A stretch of 64,000 bases of DNA from DATIUV01 sp049322755 (lineage in GTDB: Bacteria; Pseudomonadota; Gammaproteobacteria; Burkholderiales; UBA6910): assembly GCA_049322755.1 (NCBI GenBank), contig JBMOQX010000053.1:124001-188000 (forward strand), written 5' to 3'. Below are positions 1 to 8,434 of the stretch, in pieces. Position numbers and translations under genes: made by a program. Each line of letters starts with the position of its first letter. Position 1 is the stretch's first letter. The notes beneath the pieces were generated by a model. It ran no database searches. It was not told where the DNA came from and was given only the letters and a program-made list of their open reading frames with translations.

Positions 1-1
1 C

Positions 2-850
2 GGCCCGTTCTGGGACGCCAACGAGACCTGGCTGGTGATGGGCGTGGGCATCCTCCTGGTGGCGTTTCCGCTGGCCCATGGCGTGATCCTGCCGGAGCTC
101 TACATTCCGGTGGCGCTGATGCTCACCGCCCTCATCCTGCGCGGGGTGGCGTACGAGTTCCGTACCAAGGCGGCGGGATGGCACCAGGAGCTGTGGAACC
201 AGCTCTTCTTCGCCGGATCGCTGGGCATGGCGATCGCCCAGGGCTTCATGCTGGCCGGCGTCATCACTGGCTTCGCCAAGGGCGCCGGCCATGCGGCGTT
301 CGGCTTCCTGGTGGGGTTGGGCCTGGCCGGCGGCTACGCGCTGCTGGGCGCCACCTGGCTGGTGATCAAGATGGAGGGCGACCTGCAGCGCCAGGCGCTG
401 CGCTGGAGCCAGGGCGCGGTGCTGCTCACCATCCTCGGCGTCGGCGCCATCAGCGTCGCCACGCCGTTCGCCAGCCCGCGGCTGATGGAGAAATGGTTCG
501 GCTGGCCACAGACGCTTTGGCTGCTGCCGCTGCCGGCGCTGACGGCGGCGGCGTTCGCCGGGATCTGGTTCACGGTGGCACGCCTGCGGCGCGGCGCGGG
601 CGGCCGGGAGTGGATGCCGTTTGTGCTGGCGGTCTGGGTGTTCGTGTTCTCGTTTTTCGGCCTGGGCTACAGCCTGTATCCCTACCTCGTGGTGGACCAG
701 CTGACCTTCCGCGAGGCGGCCGCCGCCGAAAACTCGCTGTTCGTCGTCTTCGTCGGCGTCATGATCGTGCTGCCGGTGATCATCGGCTACACGATCTTTT
801 CCTACCGCGTTTTCTGGGGTAAGGCGCGCGAGCTCAAGTACGGCGAGTGA
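2..850 (+). CDS. cydB: cytochrome bd ubiquinol oxidase subunit II, 5' truncated by window edge
   Basis: Subunit II of the cytochrome bd-type quinol oxidase, an inner-membrane terminal oxidase that reduces oxygen with quinol electrons. The open frame enters at base 2, and its first residues, GPFWDANETWLV, are the family signature near the N-terminus. Roughly the first 50 residues lie outside the window. About seven hydrophobic segments follow, and the protein ends in the usual short charged tail (FWGKARELKYGE). I see no cydX-like small ORF just downstream. A GC-rich inverted repeat at about 866-885 may end the transcript. The choice between CydB and the cyanide-insensitive CioB cannot be made from this half alone. 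Confidence 0.93.
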   Translation, partial: GPFWDANETWLVMGVGILLVAFPLAHGVILPELYIPVALMLTALILRGVAYEFRTKAAGWHQELWNQLFFAGSLGMAIAQGFMLAGVITGFAKGAGHAAFGFLVGLGLAGGYALLGATWLVIKMEGDLQRQALRWSQGAVLLTILGVGAISVATPFASPRLMEKWFGWPQTLWLLPLPALTAAAFAGIWFTVARLRRGAGGREWMPFVLAVWVFVFSFFGLGYSLYPYLVVDQLTFREAAAAENSLFVVFVGVMIVLPVIIGYTIFSYRVFWGKARELKYGE

Positions 851-923
851 ACGGCGCGTTGTGCGGGGGGAAAGGCCGGCTCGCAGGCCGGCCCGCCTCG
901 AGCCCGTACCCGGGCCGGAAAGG

Positions 924-1118
924 TCAGGCGTGCTTCTTCGCCGGACAGGTGCTCAGACCGATCAGCGAGTACGCCGGACAGGAGCCGACGACGCCGGTGA
1001 CCAGCGGCAGCACGCCGATCCAGGTCCAGGGCGTGCCGATGCCCGCCGCCAGGCCGATCAGCACCAGGCCGGCGAAAATCCGCAGAATCCTGTCGATGCC
1101 ACCCACGTTGGTCTTCAT
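924..1118 (-). CDS. DUF2892 (YgaP-type) small membrane protein
   Basis: A 64-residue protein starting MKTNVGGIDRILRIFAGLVL, typical of the DUF2892 family, also found as the C-terminal membrane part of the YgaP rhodanese. It has two hydrophobic segments (about residues 11-28 and 31-48) separated by a Trp-containing turn, then a CPAYSLIGLSTCPAK tail with two cysteines that is also family-like. The start is ATG, preceded by GGAGGC on the minus strand. The gene is convergent with cydB. A perfect CRP-type palindrome lies 69 bp upstream. The family's function is unknown; links to sulfur or redox metabolism are only contextual. Confidence 0.85.
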   Translation of the reverse strand: MKTNVGGIDRILRIFAGLVLIGLAAGIGTPWTWIGVLPLVTGVVGSCPAYSLIGLSTCPAKKHA

Positions 1119-1186
1119 TGCCTGCCTCCAGTCAGAGAAAAGCTGTTTGCGACACGCTCAGTAGACCATGCCGGCGCGCCGGGGTC

Positions 1187-1202
1187 TGTGACCTAGGTCA
1201 CA
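1187..1202. promoter_or_regulatory. perfect CRP-type operator TGTGA-N6-TCACA
   Basis: TGTGACCTAGGTCACA is a 16-bp perfect palindrome matching the CRP/Vfr consensus at every defined position. It lies 69 bp upstream of the minus-strand DUF2892 start and 245 bp upstream of the plus-strand gene at 1432. FNR-type sites (TTGAT-N4-ATCAA) do not match. An adenylate cyclase gene at 14813-15934 makes a cAMP-dependent regulator plausible in this organism. Confidence 0.6.
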
Positions 1203-1364
1203 CGCTTGCTCGGAAGGTGCGCGCAGAGTTTGTAAAGACTTCCTCCCGGGTTGTAGTTCCTGCCACCGCTGGTTGCCGGCGCGAGCTTCCCCGGCTGCTG
1301 CGAGTCGGCCTCCATTCCCTTGTGAATCAACCGGGTGGATGGGGCTTCACCGCGGCGGCGGTGC

Positions 1365-1380
1365 TGGCACAGGGCTTGCG
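1365..1380 (+). promoter_or_regulatory. sigma54 promoter (-24/-12) for the gene at 1432
   Basis: TGGCACAGGGCTTGCG fits the sigma54 consensus TGGCAC-N5-TTGC. The invariant GG (1366-1367) and GC (1378-1379) are exactly 10 nt apart. The predicted transcription start is near 1391, leaving a leader of about 40 nt before the ATG at 1432. It is the second best of the sigma54 elements in the first 10 kb. Confidence 0.7.
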
Positions 1381-1431
1381 CCCGTTGGGGCAGGACCTTC
1401 GGTCCGACCTTGTCTGCAAAAAGGCGAATGA

Positions 1432-1674
1432 ATGTTGAACCAGGAACTCACGCGCTTCACCGTGATGCAACGGCGGGACGGGATCTGGAAAGTGTACGAG
1501 AGCGGTCTCGATCGACCGCTGGGCACGTTCGTGCTGAAGAACGACGCGGTCGAGTACGCGTTGCGGTTCGCCGCGACCCGGAAGGCCTGGAAAGTGGAGG
1601 TCGTGGACGCGGACGAAATGGTGTCGGCGACGTTCGATGGCACCGGAGGCAAGCAGCGGAAAGAGAACGACTGA
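1432..1674 (+). CDS. DUF2188-like small protein
   Basis: An 80-residue soluble protein without signal peptide or membrane segment. The pattern RRDGIWKVYESG, then a strand, a helix (NDAVEYALRFAATRK) and a further strand (WKVEVVDADE) resembles DUF2188-type small alpha/beta stress proteins, but I recognise no catalytic motif. It sits behind a sigma54 promoter and ahead of a strong terminator, so it is probably monocistronic. Function unknown; membership in a stress regulon is inferred from the promoter. Confidence 0.75.
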   Translation: MLNQELTRFTVMQRRDGIWKVYESGLDRPLGTFVLKNDAVEYALRFAATRKAWKVEVVDADEMVSATFDGTGGKQRKEND

Positions 1675-1694
1675 CGCCACTCCGGCGAGCTTGT

Positions 1695-1731
1695 GCGCCC
1701 CGCCTTCCTCCTCGGGTGGGGCGCGTTTTTT
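1695..1731 (+). terminator. rho-independent terminator after the DUF2188-like gene
   Basis: GCGCCCC (1695-1701) pairs with GGGGCGC (1718-1724), followed by a run of six T. It lies about 20 bp after the stop at 1674 and points downstream on the plus strand. Confidence 0.8.
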
Positions 1732-1773
1732 GATCCGGTATCCGACCGGATGGATGGAATGGGACCATCTGCC

Positions 1774-1973
1774 ATGGCCAAGTCGCAACCTCGACTGCAA
1801 CAGCCGCGCGCGCTTGAGCGGTTTTCCACCGTGTTCGGCAGGCTGCTCTATCTGCCCTCCTGCGGCTGGCGGTGGTCGCCGCGGTGATGGCGCTCGGGCT
1901 CTATCAGTGGCTCAGCGTCCGGGCTGAAACCGTCGCGCCCCGGTCCCGAGCCGGCGCGCACTCCGCGGACTGA
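1774..1973 (+). pseudogene. possible frameshifted small membrane protein
   Basis: An ATG frame (MAKSQPRLQQPRALERFSTV) runs to about 1845. It can be joined by a single-base correction to a second frame reading LRLAVVAAVMALGLYQWLSV and ending at the TGA 1971-1973. Together they would give a protein of about 67 residues with one membrane helix. I recognise no family, and the reading rests only on plausibility of the combined protein. The rest of the 1675-2098 interval holds the terminator at 1695 and nothing else I can support. Confidence 0.2.
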
Positions 1974-2098
1974 CTCCGCGGCGGGGCACCGCTCGGCCGG
2001 ACTGAACGACTCGCTGCCCCGAACCGCCGCCAATCCGCGACAACAAGCGGGCGCCGGAGTCCCGGCGCCCGCGATACGGTGGAACCGCTGCGAAAAGG

Positions 2099-2629
2099 TT
2101 ACGACGCGGCCACCGTCAGCTGGTTGACCACGCGCTTGACGCCCTTGATGCCCTCGGCGATGCGCTCTGCCCGTTGGGACTGGGCGGAATTCTCCACCTT
2201 GCCCTTGAGGTGCACCACGCCATTCTCGGTGTCGACGTCGATGTCGAGTCCCTTCACCACGTCATCGGCCAGCAGCATGGTCTTCACTTTGGCGGTCACC
2301 CAGGCATCGGCCACCACGTTGCCACCCTTTGTGCCCGCGTCGGCGCGCGGACCGTCGCTGAGCTCGCGCTGGCTCAGCGTCCCGCTGCCGTCGGCGTCCA
2401 TCGCCTTGAACAGGGATGCGTCGCCACCGTGGTTCTGGAACTCGGTGGCCGACACGCGGCCGTCGCCGTCGGTGTCGTATTGCTCGAACATCATCACGCT
2501 GCTGTCGTCGGCCTTGCCGGCCGGTTGGTCCGCGGCGTGCAGGGACGCGGCGACGCCCACGGCGGGCGCGGCCATCATGGCCGCGAGAACGACGGCGCGG
2601 TTGGATCGTTTTCTGAGAGTCTTGCTCAT
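2099..2629 (-). CDS. secreted EF-hand plus BON domain protein
   Basis: A 176-residue envelope protein. Residues 1-33 form a signal peptide (basic start, then AVVLAAMMAAPAVGVAASLHA). Two EF-hand loops follow, DTDGDGRVSATEF at about 52-64 and DADGSGTLSQREL at about 77-89; both keep the calcium ligands at positions 1, 3, 5 and 12. A BON domain occupies about 105-175 (AWVTAKVKTML, then ENGVVHLKGKVENSAQ). BON domains are associated with membrane or phospholipid binding (OsmY family). AAGGAG lies 9 bp before the ATG. A sigma54-like element lies 72-87 bp upstream. The EF-hand/BON pairing suggests calcium-responsive envelope protection; that is inference. Confidence 0.9.
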   Translation of the reverse strand: MSKTLRKRSNRAVVLAAMMAAPAVGVAASLHAADQPAGKADDSSVMMFEQYDTDGDGRVSATEFQNHGGDASLFKAMDADGSGTLSQRELSDGPRADAGTKGGNVVADAWVTAKVKTMLLADDVVKGLDIDVDTENGVVHLKGKVENSAQSQRAERIAEGIKGVKRVVNQLTVAAS

Positions 2630-3037
2630 GTTGAACTCCTTGTGGAATGGAATGCTCCGGAGAGCAGGGATACACGCGAAAAAACGTGTGCCCGATGTGT
2701 TGCGATCAACGTGCCAGCTTCAGCGGCGCACGGTTATGCGGAAGGATCAACGAGTTGCGGAACCGGACGCCGCGGCGCAGCGGGCCGGGGCGTGTAATTG
2801 GTACACGCCGTTGCAGGAAGTTCTACCGCTGTACCCGCCGCGTGTAGGAATCCGCTGATACCTGCGCCGTTCAGAACTTGCTATAAAAGAGTATCGTGCC
2901 GCCGGATATCCAGCACGGTATCCGGCGCGCTTCATGGGGGCGAGGCGGCGGACGTCGCCGCGTTCGGCCAAACAGCCGCCCGACAACCACACGCGATGAG
3001 ACGTGGACGGGTGGGACCTTCACTTCAGGAGTTCGCC
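2630..3037. other. intergenic region between divergent genes
   Basis: This interval contains the sigma54-like element at 2701-2716. It also holds a half-site CGTGTAGGAATC at 2841-2852 identical to one arm of the inverted repeat at 7187, and an AT-rich -10-like TATAAA at 2882-2887. No ORF or RNA is supported in the rest. Confidence 0.5.
2701..2716 (-). promoter_or_regulatory. sigma54-like promoter for the EF-hand/BON gene
   Basis: On the minus strand TGGCACGTTGATCGCA carries a perfect -24 element (TGGCACG). The GG-to-GC spacing is exactly 10 nt, with a -12 element TCGCA that differs from TTGCA at one base. The expected start near 2690 leaves a leader of about 60 nt. Confidence 0.5.
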
Positions 3038-3325
3038 ATGGAAGCGCAGGCCAGGCCAGGCAAGATCCTCCGCGTCGCCGACCCGGCGATGACTTCAGCG
3101 GCAACACCCTCCCTCCCGGTGCGCGGTCCCGATGGCTATCCGCTGTCGCCCGGCTTCTACGTGGTGTGGCCCGCCGACAGGGAAACCGCCGCGTCGCGCT
3201 ACATCGGTCCGTATCGCTACGTCGACATCGCCCTGGTCACGCTGGTGCGCCTGCGTCGCGCCGCCGATGGCGCGGACAATGTTCCCGGTCCGATGCCGCG
3301 GCGCACGGTGTCGTTCGGCGATTGA
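3038..3325 (+). CDS. hypothetical protein (95 aa)
   Basis: ATG at 3038 preceded by CAGGAG with an 8-nt spacing, which decides this start over earlier in-frame codons. The 95-residue product has a disordered N-terminus, then PDGYPLSPGFYVVWP and RYIGPYRYVDIALVTLVRLR, a short alpha/beta-looking segment, and an Arg-rich end. It has no signal peptide, and the one hydrophobic stretch is too short for a confident membrane helix. I do not recognise a family. The position among small stress genes suggests a related role. Confidence 0.6.
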   Translation: MEAQARPGKILRVADPAMTSAATPSLPVRGPDGYPLSPGFYVVWPADRETAASRYIGPYRYVDIALVTLVRLRRAADGADNVPGPMPRRTVSFGD

Positions 3326-3485
3326 GCATCAAGACCCCGGCTGCGCCCCACAGCCAGCCCCAGAACAGCAGCGACGCGAAGATGGCCACCGGGTTGAGCG
3401 AGAGATTGCGCCCGAAAAGCACAGCGCGCTGGCCACCACCCACTCTGCCGCGGGCGAAAATGATGGCGCGCAATCGCCGTGCCAT
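3324..3485 (-). pseudogene. remnant of an AI-2E/PerM family transporter (C-terminal fragment)
   Basis: Minus-strand translation gives VLFGRNLSLNPVAIFASLLF followed by WGWLWGAAGVLML. This is the hallmark C-terminal motif of AI-2E/PerM exporters (family form: GR-L-LNPV-FL-LLFWGWLWG-PG-LLA). Only about 30 recognisable residues remain of a protein usually near 350. The upstream frame is not homologous and no start or stop fits. The fragment abuts the stop of the hypothetical gene at 3325. It is a clear sequence fossil and not expected to be functional. Confidence 0.6.
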
Positions 3486-3630
3486 CGTCGCGCTCCTGCG
3501 CTGGCAACGTCGCCGGGATGAAAACTTTACAGCGCGGCCTGAAATTGGCGGAAAGCTTTTCACGAAAGAACGCTGGCGGCGGGCTCCGCTTGCATACGCA
3601 AGCTTTGGATCGGGCGGCGAATACCGGAAC

Positions 3631-3646
3631 TGGCACGGCGCCTGCT
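3631..3646 (+). promoter_or_regulatory. sigma54 promoter upstream of the CsbD-like and entericidin genes
   Basis: TGGCACGGCGCCTGCT has a perfect -24 element and correct GG/GC spacing (3632-3633 and 3644-3645), with a -12 element CTGCT. The predicted start near 3657 lies about 30 nt before the GTG at 3687. Confidence 0.55.
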
Positions 3647-3686
3647 GTACCTCCGCTGCGACCCGCAGCGTACGAAAGACTGGGGC

Positions 3687-3833
3687 GTGATCGGGCGCAT
3701 CACCGAGCAGGCCACGCAGGTCAGCCGGCGCTCCGAAGCCGCGGTGCAATCCGCCGGTGAGCTGCAGGAGGCGTACGGCATCGGGAAGGAAGAGGCCGAG
3801 CGCCAGATCAGCGAGTGGGAGCGCAACGGTTGA
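3687..3833 (+). CDS. CsbD-family-like small stress protein (short or degraded)
   Basis: The frame ending at TGA 3831-3833 encodes LQEAYGIGKEEAERQISEWE. This closely follows the C-terminal half of CsbD/YjbJ general-stress proteins (family form IQERYG-K-EAE--V--WE). The start is uncertain: GTG at 3687 gives 48 residues. The usual MNWDxIEGxWKQxKG opening is missing and the upstream open frame does not match, so the gene may be truncated at its 5' side. It lies 37 bp before an entericidin gene and 30 bp after a predicted sigma54 start. Pseudogene is a fair alternative. Confidence 0.45.
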   Translation: MIGRITEQATQVSRRSEAAVQSAGELQEAYGIGKEEAERQISEWERNG

Positions 3834-3870
3834 CCCGGCGCGAAGCAAACCCGGCGAAAGGAGGATCGTC

Positions 3871-4011
3871 ATGAAGGCAAAGCTGCTGCTGGTGCTGGCC
3901 GTGCTGGCCGGCGCCGTGTCGGTCACCGCGTGCAACACCGTGGAAGGCCTCGGCCAGGACATCGAGAAGGGTGGCGAGGCGCTGCAGAGAGAGGCGGAGC
4001 AGAACAAGTAA
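3871..4011 (+). CDS. entericidin A/B-family lipoprotein
   Basis: A 46-residue lipoprotein with an excellent AAAGGAGG Shine-Dalgarno at 3857-3864. The signal segment is MKAKLLLVLAVLAGAVSVTA, with lipidated Cys in TACNTVEG. The mature part GLGQDIEKGGEALQREA matches the entericidin amphipathic helix. Entericidins are small membrane-associated lipoproteins linked to stationary-phase lysis or envelope stress. A paralogue sits in the leu operon (35988-36119). It is probably co-transcribed with the CsbD-like ORF from the sigma54 element at 3631. Confidence 0.9.
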   Translation: MKAKLLLVLAVLAGAVSVTACNTVEGLGQDIEKGGEALQREAEQNK

Positions 4012-4186
4012 TCGCCGCGCGTGCCGGTGGTCCCGGCGGCTACCGGCGCGCGGGCCCGCCGCCCGCTTCGGCGCGCCGATCGGCGCGACGCCTGCACGCC
4101 GAGGCCGCGGCGGAGTAAGATGCTACGTCCTTCCTTCGTTTGTGCCGGCAGGCGGCCTGGCCTGCGGGCCCCGTTGCCGTCAAACC

Positions 4187-7156
4187 GTGTCCCAGCTGCC
4201 GCCATCCTCCGCCCCGTCGCCGGGCCTCGTCGCCAAGCGGGCGGTGCTGTCGCTCCTGGGCAGCTTCGTGTTCGCGCTGGGACTGGCGGCGGTGGCCGAC
4301 TGGCACGCGCCGCTGCGCCTGCTGGGCGAGTGGACGGTGCCGTTCCTGCTCGGCGTGTTCCTGATCGCTGGCGGCGCAGCGGTGCTGGCGCTGGCGTGGA
4401 ACGCGACCCGGCTGGCGCGCGTCCTGTCGTGGATTGCGATCGGCACGGTCGGCGTCCAGCTGGTGCAGCTCCTGGCGGCGCTGCCCGGGGCGGGCGAGGC
4501 CGGCGCCCGCACGGCGGCGACCGACCAGCCCCCGACCAGACCGGTCCCGCTGCTGCTGACCGCGGTGATGGCCCTGGCGCTGCGCGTGATGTCGGTGGAC
4601 CGGCTCGGTCCCAAGGCCACTCTCACGGCGTCGATCCTGGTGACGCTGGTGCTCGGCGTCGGCCTGCTGGCCTTCGGCAGCTACTGGTATCCCACCGCCG
4701 CGGTGTTCGACTGGCTGGCGCTGGAGGCCGACATGCTGCCGAGCCTGGCGATGCTGCTGCTGCTGGACGGCGCGCTGGCGGTGTTCCTGTTCGCCGGCGC
4801 CGAGCCCAGCGCGGCCACCGCGCGGCGCACCGGTCCGATTCCGGCCTGGATCGCGCTGGTGAGCGTGTCGGTGATCCTCTGGCAGGCCCTGGAGGCGGAG
4901 CAGCATCGGCGCATCGGCGACGTCACCGGCTGGGTCGCCAACCGCATCGGCTACCAGGTGTCCTCGCACCTCGACACTCACGCGCGGCGCGTCTCGCGCC
5001 TGGCCGACCGCTGGGGGCTGTACCGGCCGCAGGAGGATCAGTTCGTCGCCGACGCGCGCGACACGCTGGCGGAGATGCCGGGCTTCTCGTCGATCCTGTG
5101 GGTGGACCCGACGGGAACGGTGCGCGCGGTGGTTTCGCCGGAAGACCTGAACGGCCTGCGCGGGGCGACGCTGGCACTGGAGCCGCGCCGCCGGCGCGCC
5201 CTCGACGAGGCGCGGGAGACAGGCCAGCCGGTGATCGCGCCGAAGACTGAGCTGCGCGCCGGCCATCTCGACCATAGCATCTACGTACCGGTGTACCGCG
5301 ACGGTGACGCGGACGGCTTCCTGGTGGCCACCCTGCGGCACCCGGGCGGCCTCAACGCCGCGCTCGCCAGCACGGATACCGACTACGCGGTGCAGCTGTT
5401 CGACGGCGCCGAGCCCCTGGCGGAGGTGCGCACCGGCTGGTCCGCCGATCCGGCGCGCTGGGGTCGCAGCTACACTTTTCCCGTGCTGAACCGGGAATGG
5501 CGCGTGGTGGTCACGCCGACCGGCGAATACCTCGCCGCCAACCGTACCTTCCTGCCGCGGTTGGTGCTGTTCGCCGGCCTGCTAACGGCGACGCTGCTGG
5601 CGCTGGCGCTGAGCGCGCTGCAGGCGAGCCGCCGCTACGGCATGGCGCTGGCGAAGACCAACGCCTCGCTGCGCGAGGAGTCGCGGCGCCGCACCGAGAT
5701 CACCGAAGCGTTGCGCCGCTCGGAGGCGCGCTTCTCCGGCATCCTCAACCTCGCCCAGGAGGCGGTCATCTCCATCGACGGCGCCGGCAAGATCGTGCTG
5801 TTCAACCGCAGCGCCAGCCGGCTGTTCGGCTACGACGCGGCGGACGTGCTGGGCCGCTCGCCGGCGCCGCTGTTCCCGCGCGCTAAGGCCGAGCTGGACG
5901 GGCTGCTGGAGCGGGGTGGGGCGCCCGGCGAGGTCGCCGTGGTGGAGCTGGTGGCGACGCGCCGCGACGGCAGCACGTTCGTCGCGGAAGCGTCCGGCTC
6001 CTATCTCGACCTGCAGGACGAGACGGTGCGCACCGTCGTGCTGCGCGACATCACGGCGCGGCGGCTGGCGGAGCGCGCGCTGCGCGAGAGCGAGCGCCGC
6101 TACGCCGCCATCACCGCCAACGTGCCGGGGGCCGTGTTCCGGCTGCTGCCGAAACCGGACGGTGGCATTGCCTTCGACTACGTGAGTCGCGGCATCACCG
6201 ACGTCACCGGCATCGCGCCGGACGACCTGCTGGCGAGCGCCGACCGCTTCCTGGGTCTGCTCTCGGTGGCGGACCGGCGTCGGCTGCAGGAGTCGCTGGA
6301 GGCGGCGGCGCAGCGGCTCACACGCTGGACCTGGGACGGCCGGCTGGTGCTGCCGGACGGCTCTGCGCGCTGGGTGAGCCTGGTGGCGAGCCCGTCGGCC
6401 GGGAGCAACGGACGCGTCACCTGGGACGGCCTGCTCACCGACGTCACCCAGGCCAAGACCTACGAGCTGGAGGTGGAGCGCTCGCGCGAGCAGCTCAAGG
6501 CGCTGTCCAAGCACCTATTGAGCGTGCGCGAGCAGGAGAAGGCGCAGATCGCGCGCGAGGTGCACGACGAGCTGGGCGGGACCCTGACGGCGGTGAAGAT
6601 GGGGCTCGCCTGGCTGGCGGACCGGGTGCCGGCGCAGCCGCCGGCGCTGCGCGACAAGATCGGCGACCTGCTGCGGCTCGCCGACAGCGCGGTGCAATCG
6701 ACGCGTCGAATCACCACCGAGCTGCGGCCCGCCATCCTCGACGATCTCGGGCTCGCCGAGGCGATCCAATGGCAGGCGCGCGAGTTCCAGCGCCGGGCGG
6801 GCATCCTCACCCGCGCCGCCTGCGAGCCCGACGACCTGGAGCTGCCGGAGAGCGTTTCCATAGCGCTGTTCCGCGTCTGTCAGGAGGCGCTCACCAACGT
6901 GGCGCGCCACGCCAACGCCCGGCGGGTCGACATCCGCCTGGAACGGCGCGACGGCCGCGTGGCGCTGGAGGTGGTCGACGACGGCGCCGGGTTCACGCTG
7001 GAGCGCGTGCTGCGCCCCGAATCCCACGGCCTGCGCGGCATGGAGGAGCGCATCGAGCCGCTCGGCGGCGAGCTGCGCGTCATGTCGGAGCCCGGCGCCG
7101 GCACGCGCGTGCGCGCCGAAATCCCCGTCAGCGACGTGGTCGTCGACATCTCCTGA
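4187..7156 (+). CDS. membrane-bound PAS sensor histidine kinase (NarL/DegS type)
   Basis: With GTG 4187 the product has 989 residues; the frame is open further upstream but there it is Arg-rich and unlike a protein. Residues 15-235 contain about seven hydrophobic segments (MASE-like). Residues 240-440 form a presumed periplasmic sensor (SSHLDTHARRVSRL, then FSSILWVDPTGTVRAVVSPE). A further helix follows near 455-475, a PAS domain near 510-625 and a second PAS near 635-755. The HisKA_3 dimerisation segment has phospho-acceptor His about 793 in REVHDELGG, and a HATPase_c domain ends the protein (ALTNVARHANA, DDGAGF, HGLRGMEERI). It should autophosphorylate and signal to the NarL-type regulator at 8435. 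Confidence 0.9.
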   Translation: MSQLPPSSAPSPGLVAKRAVLSLLGSFVFALGLAAVADWHAPLRLLGEWTVPFLLGVFLIAGGAAVLALAWNATRLARVLSWIAIGTVGVQLVQLLAALPGAGEAGARTAATDQPPTRPVPLLLTAVMALALRVMSVDRLGPKATLTASILVTLVLGVGLLAFGSYWYPTAAVFDWLALEADMLPSLAMLLLLDGALAVFLFAGAEPSAATARRTGPIPAWIALVSVSVILWQALEAEQHRRIGDVTGWVANRIGYQVSSHLDTHARRVSRLADRWGLYRPQEDQFVADARDTLAEMPGFSSILWVDPTGTVRAVVSPEDLNGLRGATLALEPRRRRALDEARETGQPVIAPKTELRAGHLDHSIYVPVYRDGDADGFLVATLRHPGGLNAALASTDTDYAVQLFDGAEPLAEVRTGWSADPARWGRSYTFPVLNREWRVVVTPTGEYLAANRTFLPRLVLFAGLLTATLLALALSALQASRRYGMALAKTNASLREESRRRTEITEALRRSEARFSGILNLAQEAVISIDGAGKIVLFNRSASRLFGYDAADVLGRSPAPLFPRAKAELDGLLERGGAPGEVAVVELVATRRDGSTFVAEASGSYLDLQDETVRTVVLRDITARRLAERALRESERRYAAITANVPGAVFRLLPKPDGGIAFDYVSRGITDVTGIAPDDLLASADRFLGLLSVADRRRLQESLEAAAQRLTRWTWDGRLVLPDGSARWVSLVASPSAGSNGRVTWDGLLTDVTQAKTYELEVERSREQLKALSKHLLSVREQEKAQIAREVHDELGGTLTAVKMGLAWLADRVPAQPPALRDKIGDLLRLADSAVQSTRRITTELRPAILDDLGLAEAIQWQAREFQRRAGILTRAACEPDDLELPESVSIALFRVCQEALTNVARHANARRVDIRLERRDGRVALEVVDDGAGFTLERVLRPESHGLRGMEERIEPLGGELRVMSEPGAGTRVRAEIPVSDVVVDIS

Positions 7157-7186
7157 GACGGCGAATCAACGGCTTGCCGCCGCCGT

Positions 7187-7202
7187 GTAGGAATCGTCCT
7201 AC
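7187..7202. promoter_or_regulatory. inverted repeat GTAGGA-N4-TCCTAC between kinase and sigma54 activator genes
   Basis: GTAGGAATCGTCCTAC has two 6-bp arms around ATCG. It lies 30 bp after the kinase stop and about 155 bp before the activator gene. A 12-nt half-site CGTGTAGGAATC recurs at 2841-2852. NarL-type regulators bind short inverted repeats of this kind, so it is a candidate site for the regulator encoded at 8435. Confidence 0.35.
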
Positions 7203-7357
7203 CCCGTGATCGGCGCTGCGCCGACGCCAAAAACAGCGCTCTCCGATCCCGCGCAGCATTCGGCCCGCCTAGCATGGGCGCCATCGGGTGAGCGCCCGGC
7301 GCGGCGGCCGCGGACGGCGGCGGCCGCGGCGGGCCGGCCTGCCACGGAGAGCGATCG

Positions 7358-8407
<1,050 letters not shown>

Positions 8408-8434
8408 GGCCCGTGCCATCGGGAGGTCACGACC

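Larger units (their letters stand above)
1119..1431. other. intergenic region with CRP-type and sigma54 elements
   Basis: This 313-bp divergent interval holds the CRP-type palindrome at 1187-1202 and a sigma54 promoter at 1365-1380. I see no ORF or RNA gene that I can support in the remainder. Confidence 0.6.

Noticed and set aside
847..1196. Plus-strand open frames after cydB
   Set aside because: They are shadows of the DUF2892 gene and have no homologous features; they do not resemble CydX.
5172..5187. Sigma54-like TGGCACTGGAGCCGCG
   Set aside because: Lies inside the kinase coding region and has a poor -12 element (CCGCG); such matches are expected by chance at this GC content.
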